Positions 26,501-38,859 of a stretch of 64,000 nucleotides of DNA are shown here, piece after piece. Below the pieces are notes generated by a model. That model did no database searches, had not been told where the DNA came from, and was given only the letters and a program-made list of their open reading frames with translations. Numbering within the stretch: position 1 is the stretch's first letter; the number at the start of each line of letters is the position of its first letter. Position numbers and translations under genes: made by a program. Source of the DNA: Maylandia zebra (lineage: Eukaryota > Chordata > Actinopteri > Cichliformes > Cichlidae); assembly GCF_041146795.1 (NCBI RefSeq), contig NC_135178.1, positions 6,826,844 to 6,890,843 of the forward strand. Direction: 5' to 3'.

Positions 26501-29500
26501 GTGCCGACTGCAGCCCCATAACCATCAGACGGCATCTGAGACTGAAGGGCGTCAAAGACAAAAAATGTCTTCAAAGGCCTCGCCTCCTTGAACGCCACAA
26601 AACTAACTGTTTGGACTTTGGAGGAGAGCACCAAACATGGGTCAGTAAAGTTGGAAGAACATTTTCTTCTCTGCTTTTTCCTTCAGTGGAACAATGAAGC
26701 TTGAGGAGGTGCAGGGGTATCAAACATGTCCAGATGTCACAGAGAGCATCCCTCATGACTGAGGGCCCTCGTCTTTGTGTTAACGCCTGTGTTTTTCACC
26801 AGGACAACGCTACAGTACACAATGACTGCAGGACAAGGGACTTCTTCCAGGATAATAACATCACTCTTTTGGACCATTCTGCTTGTTCCCTTGATCTAAA
26901 TCCAATTGAGAGCCTTTAGAGATGGATGGCAAGTGAAGTTTACAAAAATGGACAACAGTTCCAGACAGTAGATGCCCTTCATGCTGCCGCCTTTGTCTTC
27001 ATCTACCACTTGGTGAAATGGTCCCACTCACCTCATGGAAACACTTGCATTAAGCATACCGCAACTGATTTTTGAAGTGAAAACAAAAACGGTGGAGCTG
27101 CTCATTACTGAGTTCATGTTTGGAACTTTTGAGGGGCTTGCAGGGTTTTTTGGAGGTGTGATCCTAAACTTTTGATCAGCTGTAAAACAGCCTGTTTCAG
27201 TTTAAGTGTTTTTTTTTTCTCAATATATTGCATGCTCAAAAAATGTTTTGTCACACTCCCATTTCTTCTTGTTGCATGTTGAAGCTCTACTTGGAAACGT
27301 GTTAAGATCCAACCATGCAAAATATGACTTTTTAACATTTTTCAAGTGGCCTTAAACTGGATCGGGACTGTATGATGAGACATTATGATAAGAAATCACA
27401 ATGTGGATCACAATGTTAGCATAATATAAGTTGACTGATCCAGAGCAGGTAATGTTTCCATGTACATGATGTACATGGAACAGAGTCTGAGAGAGGACAG
27501 AGGAATATGCAAACCTGTAGAGCTGTGTTTTACTATACTGTAGTATGAGTATATGTTGGAGCAGTAAGAACTGCACATTACTACAAATGACCATGCACTT
27601 AATTAGTAATGTAGAAAAACTTTTTAGACCTGATTTCTAAGTCTGGTCTAGACTTTAAGGCTCAGTAGGGTTTATTGGTATTCAAAGGGTGTACCCGATC
27701 ATGCATTCCCCATTATCTCTCATTGAGTCTTGGGTTTTGTCGAGTCAGCTAATGCAAAGAAAGCCCTGCTGTGTGGTACACCCTGTGCTGTCAGCAAACT
27801 GGAACTGACAAAGCTTTGACCTCATATTTACAATCACACTGAACTTCATTCTGGCCTGGGGTCTGTCTGATCCTCTGCCTTTACCTGAATGATAAGTCCA
27901 GGCGCCATGTTTGTTAGATCCTCTTGTAGCGTCAACTTCAGATTTTCATCAATTTGGTCTGTGGCGGAAAAGTGTGCAAAAAAGGCAGGTAAAGATGAAA
28001 AGCTCTGAAACACTTCTGGCTCTCCAACTGTTAACAATGGCCCCCTGAAGCCCCCGCGCCCCTCACCAAACAGGCCGATGTAGACCTCCTGCAGAGAGTG
28101 AACGCTGCAGAACTGGTTGAGTTCGTGGTGAACTTTGTTGAATATCAAGGCTTTGTCATAGTCTGCAGTGAAGTTCCTCACTATGTCATACACTGTAGAG
28201 ATAGAAGTTTTAAAAATTACATTTTTATATATGGAGTTACAGCTGTCCCGATGATATTAGGATAAACACACTGTGTGGCGAAACGCTGAAATTACCCGCC
28301 GATGGAATGAGGTAGTTCACCACTTCTATGCGATCAAAGTAAATCATCACTCCTCCACTGAAAACAGAGACAAAAAAGCAGCATATCATTCAAAAGCTTT
28401 TACCCAAACACCAGTGTGAACTGACAGGGGCTATTTTTTTGGTTGTTCAGACACACGTTGGTGAACCTCTGATCCCTGCAGCGTTGGAGGTTGTGTGTGG
28501 GAGTCTCTATTGTGTCATGATAAATGCTGAGTTTAATAAGGCTCGAAACCACATCCAAAAACAGCAAACTAACCTTGTTCCACATGGTACGTTCTTCACT
28601 TCATCTGTCTGCAGCGTCGTCTACGAGATAAAGATCACATATTCGACATGTTGTTTTTCAACACTTCAAACTCCTTTTATTGGTTCCAACATGCTAATAA
28701 AAACACTCAACCAGTAGGACTCAGAGGAAACACAGCAACAGGACATCACATTGTAATTATATACCAGTGCAGCACCACAGAGAGCCTGACCAACATCTCA
28801 GTCTGGAATCATTTTGTTTCTCCTCGTAAGCCTAATTAATGTGGTCTTAATTCTAAATACGTGGAGATCATTCCCTGCTAATATCAGGACTCAAGAGCAC
28901 TCCGTATACACATGATGAGATGTGGTCCTGCAGTCTTTGTCTTAACATTACAGAAGATTCAAGATTCAAAGTGTTTATTGTCATGTGTCACAAGAGAAAG
29001 GGCATTTCTCTGTGCAATGAAATTCTTTCTTTGCTGTCCACCCACAGATGCCAATTAATATATACAATTTGCCTCAACACGGGAAACCTCACCCGGCCCG
29101 GACACGGAAAGGATTGACAGATTGATAGCTCTTTCTCTACAATAGAAATAGAAAATATAAATACAAATAGTACAAATAAATAAATGAAGACAGAAATGGA
29201 GACAAAATATGGAGGATGGAGGATGACTTGGATGGAAGGATGGGATTATTTAACAAGAGTAATGGACATTTTTTGGTTGTACCACCAAATAACCCCAACT
29301 AACAGTCTTTTTGGAAATCATCGTGATGCCACAGTGAATTTGACCTCTAACCTTTTGGACGTAAAAGGGCATCACTTCATCAGTCATAGTCAAAATGTCC
29401 TTTGTGAGGTCACTGAGCCCTCAGTGACCTGTGACCACCAAATTGTAATCAGCTCCACCTTCAGTTCAACTCGATGCTTGTGCCAAACATTCCATTAATC

Positions 29501-31849
29501 CCTAAGATATCATGTTCACAAGGAGGAATGATGAATTACGCCTCCATTCACAGCTGTCATACGCACTCCCCAAAAATGGAAAGAATACACTGCTCAGTGT
29601 TTCTCAGAAATATTTATTCTATATCTTTCAGGACGTAGACCGCTATCTCTGCATCATATTTCTGTCTATGCACAGTCATGCAGAAAATAAAGCGCACCCT
29701 CTTTCAGTCCCAAAGCTTCATACATAAGGACACAATAAAACATTGATCTGGTCCTGTTCATGCATGTGACATCATTGGGGTCATTGTCCTGCTGCATGAC
29801 ACAATTTTGGCCGAGCTTAAGCTGTCAGACAGATTTGACCCTATGATACTAGGATAGCAAGGTGCCCAGGTCCTCAGCCCCCCACCACCGTGCTAATATG
29901 AGGTGTTTTTCTGATATGCTGTGTTTGGTTTTCACCACCTGTGGCACTCTGCATTACATCTCCACTTAAGTCTCATCTGTCCAAAGGACATTTTTCCAAA
30001 AGTCTTGCGGTTTGTCCAGTTTCTTGGAACAATATGATTATTACTGAGCTACAAACAGAACGATAACATGCATGCAAAGGCTACCAAAACCATAACCCCC
30101 TTGCTAGAAGCAATAATGTTTCACAAATACAGTGGTTTACCTCAAAGCAATTGGGCTGTATGGAAAACAAATAATATCCATGCCCCTAGCTACTAAAGCC
30201 AAAACAAAGACAGAACTCAACCTGATAAGTTACTTCAGCTTTAACAAGAAACTCTTGATTACCATCAGCTGCATTCAAACCACTAATTGCATAAAACTGC
30301 ATTTTCATTTTTCCCCAACGACTGCAGGTAGTAGCTTGTAGCTAAATCTGATACAAAGCATCTTTGCTTTGTTTATGATTAGCGTATTTTGCAGCCAGTC
30401 CCTGAAAAGAAAGAAGAGATCAAGAATCAAGAATGAACAGTGTATGAAAACATTCTGTAGAGACGAGTGTCTGGATCTGAAAAGAGAAGCTTCTCTCCTA
30501 CAGGGCTACAAGAAGGGTGGACACTGACAGCAGAGACCGAGCTCCAGTTACCTGAAGCGTCTGGTTGTAGCTGCTGCTAAAGGTGGCCCAACTTGCTGTT
30601 AAGGTCATGGAAGTGATTAATGTTTAACAAAATTTGGCTTCACCGTGCTAATCTTTACTCAGACTGCTTTTGTTTTAAACGCAATACAGTTTGAAGATAT
30701 AACAACTTAGTGTGAAGCTAAACAAAGAGCTTTTCATGTGTCTAATATATTTTCCCATCTTACGTTGCAAGTACACTGTAATCTTCTGGGAGCGGGCCAT
30801 ATAATGGCTTAACCATGCCCACTTATATTTTACAGTAGAGGAGACACTCCTCTGCACACACCTTTTGAAAGTTATGTTTAAACAGTGATTGAGAAAGAAA
30901 GAAATCATTTACACTTGGCTTATATGGTCACATAAGACTTTGGTGGTATTTTTTCATAAGTTTGCATGGGGAGAACAATCCTCCTCACATGGATATTCAT
31001 TCAAAGAAAAGAACAATTGAACAACAGAACATCCAGCATTCACATCATCACTCCATAATACAGCCCACCCCATGGAAAGCACAGCATATTTATGACGCAA
31101 GGTAAGGAAATATTGTTTGTTTTACTGCAAAATCACCGTGAAATTGTTTACTTTTGTGTTACCAATAACAGTATGACATTAATAATATTTATACTCTTTT
31201 TATTTATTTTGTATCCCACAGACAAAATGTGACATAAAGCGAGTAATGTTCAGATTATTAACCTGAGAGTTCCAATAAAAGGACCGGCATGACTCACCTG
31301 CACAGACTTGTATGTGGTGATGAAAGGAAGCATAAGATGGAAACCAGGACCGCTCGTGGTGGTCAGGAGAGCCCCTCCCCTGTGTGACACACAGTTAGAA
31401 TCAGTAAAATCATTAAAACAGAAAACTTCCAACCTCAAATTAGAAACATCAACCTAGAAATTTTCCAGGCTTCAGAGGACTCATTTGTGTAAAGAGCTCC
31501 AATTAAACAGGAAAAATATGCAATGAACCAATTATTTACTGCATGTCCATGCAAGTGATGACATCAAAATATCCTGAAGCTAAGATGGCTTATAATAGCT
31601 AACAGCTGGTAATTACAGTGCTCACCGTGGGACAGACAAGATGCTAAAAGCAAAGTGATCTGAAGCAGGTGCTTGATTCTGGAAAGTTGTGCAACAGAGG
31701 AGTGTAACGCTAATCTCCCACATAACAAGTAAAACAGCTCACCTGTAGTAAACTCCAGTGTGCCCCTCATCAATCTTGTGCACAGAGGCCAACAGCGCTG
31801 CTCCACCAAGAGCAGCAATTATTGAGAATACGGCACCCCACTGTGCCAT
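20586..31849 (-). CDS. erlin2: Erlin-2, ER lipid-raft-associated SPFH protein, 332 aa, 11 coding exons
   Basis: Coding exons, 5' to 3' on the minus strand: 31849-31743, 31379-31298, 28620-28574, 28357-28296, 28192-28067, 27958-27885, 24838-24780, 22331-22240, 22129-22040, 20932-20853, 20765-20586. All junctions are GT-AG and phases add to 999 nt. Human ERLIN2 has 339 residues. The protein starts MAQWGAV with a signal-anchor (about 3-22), then the SPFH domain with [30 protein letters not shown] and [15 protein letters not shown] (T65 kept), an NFT glycosylation site, and an alpha-helical [11 protein letters not shown] region. The [21 protein letters not shown] oligomer region is present; the C-terminus ends IMDLD. 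MAQ start, SVQ, FHLMLP and CSVH favour erlin2 over erlin1. It forms large ER complexes that bind cholesterol and handle IP3 receptor degradation. Residue 139 is G where human has E. Confidence 0.95.
21358..21965 (+). mobile_element. Tc1-like transposon remnant in erlin2 intron
   Basis: It begins CACTGGCCACTTTGTTAGGT and holds GAGAAACTGCTGGGATTTTC, GAAGACCACACTGGGTG and TTGCCTGGTCTGATGAGGCT, the last encoding part of the transposase WSDE region. These match, in order, a widespread fish Tc1 family. The 3' half is missing and stops are frequent. It lies between the exons at 20853-20932 and 22040-22129. Confidence 0.8.
22332..24779. other. erlin2 intron, no feature recognised
   Basis: Between the exons at 22240-22331 and 24780-24838 I see only short simple tracts (AAAACAAAAC near 22360, CATGCATGCATG near 23160). 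Confidence 0.4.
26154..27370 (+). mobile_element. Internally deleted Tc1-like transposon in erlin2 intron
   Basis: TA-CAGTCCTGGTCAAATGTTTA at the left and an inverted counterpart ending ATCGGGACTG-TA at the right define the element. The inverted repeats are about 200 bp (sharing AAACTGAAACAGGCTGTTTT) and diverged. At 1217 bp it is shorter than a complete copy. Transposase pieces on the plus strand, in shifted frames, include [22 protein letters not shown] and LDLNPIES, so the C-terminal D and E boxes survive but the WSDE box is gone. Confidence 0.85.
28950..29170 (-). repeat. LINE/SINE-type 3' tail fragment
   Basis: TTCAAAGTGTTTATTGTCATGTG and GTGCAATGAAATTC resemble, in reverse sense, the tails of Rex/CR1-like fish retroelements (compare GACAAATAAA tails at 37716 and 45909). 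It lies in the erlin2 intron between exons two and three. Confidence 0.5.
29590..30050 (-). mobile_element. Tc1-like transposon remnant in erlin2 intron
   Basis: Words such as GTCATTGTCCTGCTGCATGA, CCACCACCGTGCTAATATGA, TGATATGCTGTGTTTGGTTT and CTCATCTGTCCAAAGGACAT follow, in order, the antisense of a fish Tc1 transposase. Frames are destroyed. Confidence 0.7.
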
Positions 31850-32479
31850 CCTGGCAAGAAGACAGGAGAGACAGCATGTGAAAATAATGAGCAGATGGAG
31901 CTTCTCTTCTGGTGTTTTCACACCGACGGTCCTAATTACAATCAAATGCTCACACAATCATCCAGCTACATGTCGCAGAACAACTGTCTATCCTGCCAGC
32001 GGGCCACAAAGTGCAGCAGTAACACACTGGAGCTTCCTTCTACCTCACTGGTTTATCTCCTCTCAGCTCAGGCTTAGCCAGACATCAGCTGTGACCTTGT
32101 CACACTTAAAGAGGATTGAGCACCGTTGGCCTAGAGACAGCTCAACGCATTGCCACTTAAGAAAACACGTGCAAATGGTCAGAACGCGAGCCAACAAACT
32201 CAAACGCGCCATGGAAGTAGCAACAAAAAATTTTTCCAAGCAAAAAGTTGAATTTGACATTTAAGCTGACAAGCAGCTGACTTCAATAACTTCAAAAGTC
32301 CTAACACATCGGAAAAAAACCAAACAACAGCATCCTGGTCTGTTCATAGATTTTTAGTCGATTTGTAGTTTTAATGTGCAACATCTGTCGCCAAATGAAT
32401 GAAGACATGTTCTTGGCTGGCTGGTGTTTAGTCCATTTTTGTTTGTTTGGTTTTTTTAAACTGGAGTATACTGAGCTCG

Positions 32480-32960
32480 TTTGTCACTGAGTGACAGTGA
32501 TTCAGAAATTGTTCTCCAGGCTTCCCGAAGGAGATTCAAACTCCTTCTTTCGATGTTTCTGCCTTTTGTTCAGTTTCCTGTTATGTTGATCCCACACTGC
32601 TTCAATAAAATTTGGATTCATCACTCCTTAAGGCCTGTTATCACATATTTTCAGTCCAGTCCTTGCGTAATTTGGCAAATCTCTGTCTTTTCTCCCCGTT
32701 TCCCTTCCTTCAGAATGGCTTTGACAGCTACCCTCTCACTGAGATCATTTCTGATGCGACCTCAGCAAAGAACTGGTGGGATCAACAAAAGGGCCCCAAG
32801 TCCTGTTTCAGGTCTTTGGAGTTTTTCCTATTTCTGAGGAACATAACTTTCATATTCTGCTCATCTGCATTAGATAGTTTTTCAGGCCTGCTACTTAATC
32901 TACTTAATATTTTGTCCTCTGTTTCAGCCAATAGTTCTTTGTGCCTGTAAAACTGTTATC
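32480..32960 (-). mobile_element. Tc1/mariner-type remnant, 5' intron of erlin2
   Basis: GGATTCATCACTCCTTAAGG, TTTTCTCCCCGTTTCCCTTC and CTGAGATCATTTCTGATG fit the antisense of a dispersed fish transposase family from memory. No ends or duplications are visible. A 118-residue frame across it is taken as fortuitous. Confidence 0.45.
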
Positions 32961-33989
32961 TTTGTCATTTCTCATAGATGTAACTAAACAAATGAGAACT
33001 TATGATGACTTGTTGTGACACGCTGCCAGTAACAAAGTGACAAAAGGCAAGAGTTCAATATAGTCTCTGCTCAGTTGTCTGTTAGGTGCAGAAACAACAC
33101 TGGTTCATCCCTTGAGTTTTCTGCTCAATTGATTCAAGAGTTAAACGGATTAACCAAAAAAGAACAAAAAAAAGAGAGAGAGAGAGTTTTCTGTTCAGCT
33201 CCACCCCCGAGTCTTCAGATCCAGTTTGGAAACATGGTGATAGCTAGTAATGTCAGCTTCACAACAAGACGACACCAACTAGCGAGTGACATAATTAGTT
33301 CATTAGCTCTACAGTCTCTGGTTTTAAACTGTGTTACAAATTAATCTCCCCTCCAGTGGTTGTGGTTTTCCAAGTATGACAAGTTGTTTCTGTCTCTACA
33401 CGCTCAAGCTGTTTCTACAGGATCTTATTTGTGCTGGAACCATTACAGCATGAGAAACAACACCACTCATTTTACTGATGTCAAAAAAATCAATGTCTAC
33501 AGGTTACAGCATGTGGAGGAAAGAAGGCTGGATTCAAACTTACTGATGTGCTGCACACCACTTCTTTCTCAACAGGGCAGTGTTCAGGTGTGTTAATACT
33601 AATTAGATATTTAGATATATTAATATAGGATAGATTTCTATATCCACTTGTGGTCAGATGTTTCCATAAAATCATTATGAGCATGAATGTCATTGTAATT
33701 TTGTGTTTTTAATTATTTTATTTGAACTGTTCTTTTTCTGGGGTGGAAGATTGCACAGTACACATCTTAAGAGAAAAAAAAAGAAAAAAAAAAGTGTGGT
33801 GCACACGTTATTTTTATTTTGGACTTTCTCTAATCCACGAGGCTCACATGTATATACAGGCACAAATTTACACATACAGGCCTGCTTGTATTTGATTTAA
33901 TGTCTTAAGTAGCACCAACAAGCTTTGATATTTGACCACTTTTCTTGGCAGAATTGGTAGAGTTCACTAAATTGTTAGGCTTCCCGGCA

Positions 33990-35450
33990 CAGACTCGGCT
34001 TTTAAACACAGTTTAAAGTTTCCATACTTGAGGTCGAGGCTTTGAGAAAACTATTCCAGAGCATTAGTGCTAGCCTGTTTTATCCGTTCTAAAACAAGTT
34101 TTAATGTGTGTTTGGGATCACTGCTCTGTTTCAACACACAGTTGTTGTTACGGTTCGGCGTTGGCAGTGTATTGTTTTAGGCGTTTTGTTTTGGCGTGAC
34201 TGTTATGTGTTTCCTGTTTTACTTTGAAAGTCTGTGTTATCTTAGTGTTCAGTTTACGTTTCCTTGTCTCGTCAGGTCTAATTTGCCCCAGCTGTGTTTC
34301 CCTCCTGTGGTCCATTCCCTAATTGCTCCTTCTATGTATTTAAGCCCTGTGTTTCTGTATGTCATGGTCGCGATCTTCCCCCCCCCCGTTGTAAATAGTT
34401 TGGCGCCTTGTGTTTGGTGATGTAAATAAATGTCGTATCTTGCTTTAAATGTCGTTTTGGGATTATTTTTGTGGAAGCCCGTATTAGTTTTTTCTCGGGT
34501 GTTTTTGCCTTATTTTTATTTTCCTGCGTTGCACCCCGGTTGCCTAGGCCGGGGTGTAACAGTTGTGTACAACTATTAAACATCTAGCTGCTAATTTGAG
34601 TTGGAAAATTTGGAGTTAGCCCCCTTTCTTCATTACTCCATCCACTTTGTGCAGTGTTCCAGTAACAGGGCAGCAAAACAGCCCAAGAACATGATGTCAC
34701 CACCATTCTTGGCAGCTGGTTCAGAAGTTTTTAAATCCTTGCCTTGACCACTTCAAACATATATTTTGTCACTGTGCTCAAATAACTAAATCTTGTCCTT
34801 ATCTGACCCTAAAACTTTTCTCCAGAAGGCATTTGGCTTGCCCATGTGGACAGCTGCAGATTTCAGTGAAGCTTACAGGCGTTGATTTGGGAGCATCACT
34901 TCTGTCTTGGTCGACATCCTCTCAGTACATGATGATGTAAAACTGGCTTCACTGGTATTCCTGCAGTTTCTGGATCATGGCAGGCTTGAGTCTTAGTAGT
35001 TCCTGAACACCCCATTATGAATTTACTCTCATCTGTGGGGTAACAATTTGCCAAGGTCTGGAAGAAGACTCCAAGTGGTGAAACGTGTGAATAACTCCAC
35101 CTACGTACAGACCATCCCAAATTGTGAAATTCTCCTCCTTAGATCTGCACCGTGCTCCTGGAACTGTCTCATTGTGCTGAGTACCGGCGAATACAGTCAG
35201 TGCTGTCAAATAAATCTTTTGGCAAAGATAACATACCAGTCATGAGGACTAAATTAAAAGTCCTTGGCCTTGTCGAGTTAAAACAAATTGTAGAACTTTT
35301 GGCGCCATTTATGGAAATATCTAAGTGAGCGTATGATGTATTTGAGCCTGCATGTACACTCTTGACCTTGTGTGGATCAACGAAAATCCCAAATAAATTT
35401 AAATTTGTGGACCCAACCCTTGTTTTCATACGATCATTAAAGCTGACTGT
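33990..35450 (-). mobile_element. Tc1-like transposon remnant split by an LTR insertion
   Basis: Left part (to 34145) and right part (from 34562) together carry, antisense, the text of a fish Tc1 family: GTTTGGGATCACTGCTCTGT, CCAAGAACATGATGTCACCA, TTCTCCAGAAGGC..TTGGCTTGCCCATGTG, and near the right end TTGAGCCTGCATGTAC. The frames are degraded. It lies in the large 5' intron of erlin2. Confidence 0.65.
34146..34561 (+). mobile_element. Solo LTR, 416 bp, nested in the Tc1 remnant
   Basis: The insert begins TGTTACGG and ends GGGTGTAACA, so it has the TG..CA form with a 6-bp terminal inversion, and is flanked by the 5-bp repeat GTTGT (34141-34145 and 34562-34566). It has a TATA-like GTATTTAAGCCC near 34336 and AATAAATGTCG near 34425, in the order expected of a promoter and poly(A) signal in an LTR. 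No internal retroelement genes remain. Five-base duplication fits Gypsy-like or retroviral LTRs. Confidence 0.7.
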
Positions 35451-36363
35451 ACAACCATTTCACACTAACAGCTCACTGAAAACTCCAAATTGCATCCAAC
35501 ACATTTATGCCCATGCTGAGTGTGTCTAAACTTGTGACCACAACTGCAAACTTCCTGTTGACTAACTTGACCTGATGGAGCTAGATATGGAGCCATTTCA
35601 GCTTTGCTTAGTAAAGATTTGCAGAGATGTAATCTGGTAACCCTGCTAACTCAAATGGCTTTTATAAATACAATACTTAAAAACATATGGAGAGCTATAA
35701 TCCAATTTTGATTTCTCTACTGATCTACAACCTTTTGGTTTTTAATATACAATAGTGTTGGATATATTTATTAACGCTGCAAACTTTAAAAACAATGAAA
35801 CTGGGTTTGCTTCCAGTATTAAACGTTTAAAACAAGTTGTGTGCACTGCTTCCTCAAATAAACGAACACACCACCATTGCAGCATTTCAAAGTTCAAGTT
35901 AACGTTGGATTAAATTTAAAACACACTTAGGCGAAACATGTACGCCGAATAAAAGGAAAGACCCTAAACATCTGACTGTAGCATGAAAATTATTAAAATG
36001 GGACAGCCACGTACGACATACAACTAAACCAAATGAAAAAATCCAAATATTTGAATGGGATTCAGATTCATGGGCTTCGTGGCTTAGCAACAGCGGGATA
36101 TAAGTTGTTACATTATTGCTGCCCCACAGAAAGGAGCCTCTTTCAGTGGCAGACCTTATCAAGATGTCTCAACCTTCACTTGAGTGTCCGTTTTAAAAGC
36201 TTAACACGAGGCCAAACACTAAATCATGTTTAGCTAACACTGCTAAGTAAAACAACCTTAGCCAGTCTCTTTTCTTCTAACATGCTAGTGGCATGTGAAA
36301 CGGCGATGGTACATAGTTTAAATATGCAGGAAGGCACATTTCGGTAGCTCAACAACATCTTAC

Positions 36364-36470
36364 CTGTAGTTTCTGCTAAGATGACAGCAACACAAATAAG
36401 AAACACCTCCGGTACTTTCTTTTTCGTTTTCCTTTTGACTGTGCGGCATCTTTTGCTTTTTTTACTTGCG
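36364..36470 (-). promoter_or_regulatory. erlin2: Probable non-coding first exon and promoter of erlin2
   Basis: The coding start exon is preceded by a good acceptor (polypyrimidine then TTGCCAG one base before ATG), so a 5' exon must lie upstream. A strong donor ACTACAG-GTAAGATG ends at 36364 on the minus strand. The 5' limit of this exon is not visible; no TATA box is seen. The link between this donor and the acceptor at 31850 is inferred. Confidence 0.45.
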
Positions 36471-36481
36471 CCCTCTGGCGG
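36468..36481 (-). promoter_or_regulatory. CTCF-like core motif, reverse, at the erlin2 promoter
   Basis: The minus strand reads CCGCCAGAGGGCGC, matching CCASYAGRKGGCRS at 13 of 14 positions (third base G for A). It sits about 105 bp upstream of the putative first-exon donor. Confidence 0.45.
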
Positions 36482-36603
36482 ACAGCCAGCAAACCGCATG
36501 TCCCTCACTGAGCCAGAGCTATCTACGGGGTCAAGTTGAAGATGCAGTTTTGTTTTGTTAGTGTTGTAGGGCAGATGATTTACTGTGTGCACCACAGTTT
36601 TAA

Positions 36604-36904
36604 CCTCCTAAGACCAGAACTCTTCCACGGCATGCATTTTTAATTTCTCTTTGATATTTGGGCATATTGGATATAAAAACAAAGAATTACCAGATTTATT
36701 TATTTATTTATTTTTTACCTTATTTTTGTTTTTAAGAAAAATAAGAGCCACATATGAGGATATTCATTTAAAATTTTGATAGAACAGTAGCAGTATAATG
36801 TCCTTGTAAAAGGATATCAGGCCCTTGTAGAGCAAAATTGAGTACTTTGGTCTAAATAACCCAAAATGTGGTGTCCACATATGTGGACGCCAGGTCCTAG
36901 GAGA
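36604..36904. mobile_element. TTAA-flanked miniature transposon
   Basis: CCTCCTAAGACC at the left and GGTCCTAGGAGA at the right are inverted ends, flanked by TTAA at 36600-36603 and 36905-36908. An inner palindrome GTGTCCACATATGTGGACGC lies near the right end. TTAA duplications suggest a piggyBac-type parent. It is immediately upstream of the erlin2 promoter region. Confidence 0.7.
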
Positions 36905-37299
36905 TTAATATGGTGGGGGTTATTATCACGCTGATTAGGTGACACCTCTGACACTGCCACAACAGGAAAGACAGCCACAGACTATGGTTAAAACCCAAAG
37001 GCTCTTTTTCACAGTGGTTTGCTGTGGAGTTATTACATGTTTGCACAGAACAAAGCAAATTTGTTATAACTGTATATATTTATAGGAGAAGCTAGGATCA
37101 CCTGTGAATACCTAAAATAATGTTTTTTTCAGTACTCTCATATAGGGTGACACATTTCGGTCTTATGAACTACTTAAACATCACAGTTCTATCACTAAAC
37201 ATCCATGTGGTGCTTTTAAATACTAAATACCTAGAGCTAAAGCACAGTTACCCACCAACTTATCAATGTGAAAGTGAATAAAGCATTTTAAATGAAATA

Positions 37300-37735
37300 C
37301 TAGTATTCTCATAATAGGTGCAAGTGAAGAAGAAATGGGTTCTTTCACCAAGGAGCTTCTATCCCCAAGCCATCCGGGCCCTAAACACACCCACACCCAC
37401 CCTCTCACATCATCTCTAATTGACTGAGACAGGACTCTCTTCCAGACACTCTAAACCAGGCACAATGTACATTTCAAATTCCTTTAATTTTAAATATGTT
37501 TATATTGTATATCCTGTAAAATAGTCAGATGTCTATTCTTATTAATGTACAGAATTCACCTGCTTGCTGCTACTATTGCACATTCACCCAATATATATAC
37601 TATATATATATAATGTTCTTCCCCTACCCCCCAATTTTTGCACATGTCGAGGAGCGTGTCAGGTTACATTTCACTGTGTGTTATACTTGTATAACTATGC
37701 ATGTGACAAATAAAGAACCTTGAACCATGAACCAA
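37300..37735 (+). mobile_element. LINE 3' end, truncated copy
   Basis: A short frame reads RSFYPQAIRALN, the conserved C-terminal tail of Rex/CR1-like reverse transcriptases, then untranslated text ends in CATGTGACAAATAAAGAACC. It includes an AT dinucleotide run near 37585-37612. Confidence 0.7.
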
Positions 37736-37989
37736 TAAATTCTCTTTACTTAATGGCCCATATATAGTCTGGGTCAGATTATAGCTTATATGAAATATGC
37801 AGACTTTGTATAGAGTATTTGGTTGAGCAGTTTAAAAAAAACAAGCCCAAAATAAAATAAAAAACTTTTCAAACATGTAACATACAAGGAAAGATCAATT
37901 ATAAAGCAGAATGAGGACAGCAATAAGTGCAACTTCAGCTTTTTGTCTTATTATATTTGTCAAAGACGACATGTGTGCGTGTGTCATTC

Positions 37990-38515
37990 ATTCTGTCTGT
38001 AAACAATAAATCTCAGGGAGAGACTGAACAGGTTGATCTGGAGGGTCAGCTGTCTTCTAGGATGCCTCTGGACCCAGTGGAGGTGGTGAGTGACAGGAGA
38101 ATGGTGGCTAAGCTGTCTTCCCTGTTGGACAACATCTCCCACCCCATGCAGGAGACTCTGACAGCACTGAGCAGCTCCTTCAGTGGCAGGTTGTGGCACC
38201 CACGGTGTGGGACGGAGAGATTCCACAGGTCTTTCCTTCCTACTGCTGTCAGACTCAACAACAAGGACTTCACAGCTGACCAAACACACACATCTACACA
38301 TGTGCAATAACACTAAGTGCAATCCTCTTTTTCTGACATCATAACATAATATAACATATTCTATTGTACATAGTATCTTATTTTTATTATCTTATCCTAT
38401 TCCAGTGTTTTTCTTAATTTTTGCTACTGTAACTTTGCACTGTCCACTTTCTGCTGTGAAACAACACATTTCCCAAGTGTGGGACTAATAAAGGTTATCT
38501 TATATCATCTTATAA
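37990..38515 (+). mobile_element. LINE 3' end, second family
   Basis: The frame contains PLDPVEVVSDRRMVAKLSSL and RSFLPTAVRLNN, a variant of the LINE C-terminal RSF-P-A-R-LN signature. The untranslated tail ends GGGACTAATAAAGGTTATCT with TATCT/TATCA repeats. It is 5' truncated. Confidence 0.7.
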
Positions 38516-38859
38516 AACCTTGTACAGGTGTAGAGGTGGGTCCTGTTAACAATCCATTCAAATTTGCCTTACATCCAATGAGGTCTTCAATGTCAACTTA
38601 ATGATTTATTGGTCAAAAATAAACACAAAAACATAATTTAGAAACTGTGAAGGTTACAAGTGTGCTCTGTATTATCCACATATAGAAAGTACAGTATAAA
38701 AGTTTTAAATATCATGTCACATTTGACCTTTGACCTCTCATTCAAGATCAGTAGATTGATCTGAGGCTCAAAGTGATAATCATGCTATATAGGACCATTT
38801 AAAAATATGCATACAGGCATATTGCTAGAGTTTGGTGTGTTGAAGGCAAATGCAGACAC

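Noticed and set aside
20586..31849. Assignment to erlin1 rather than erlin2
   Set aside because: MAQ start, [16 protein letters not shown] and [10 protein letters not shown] agree with ERLIN2, as does linkage to znf703.
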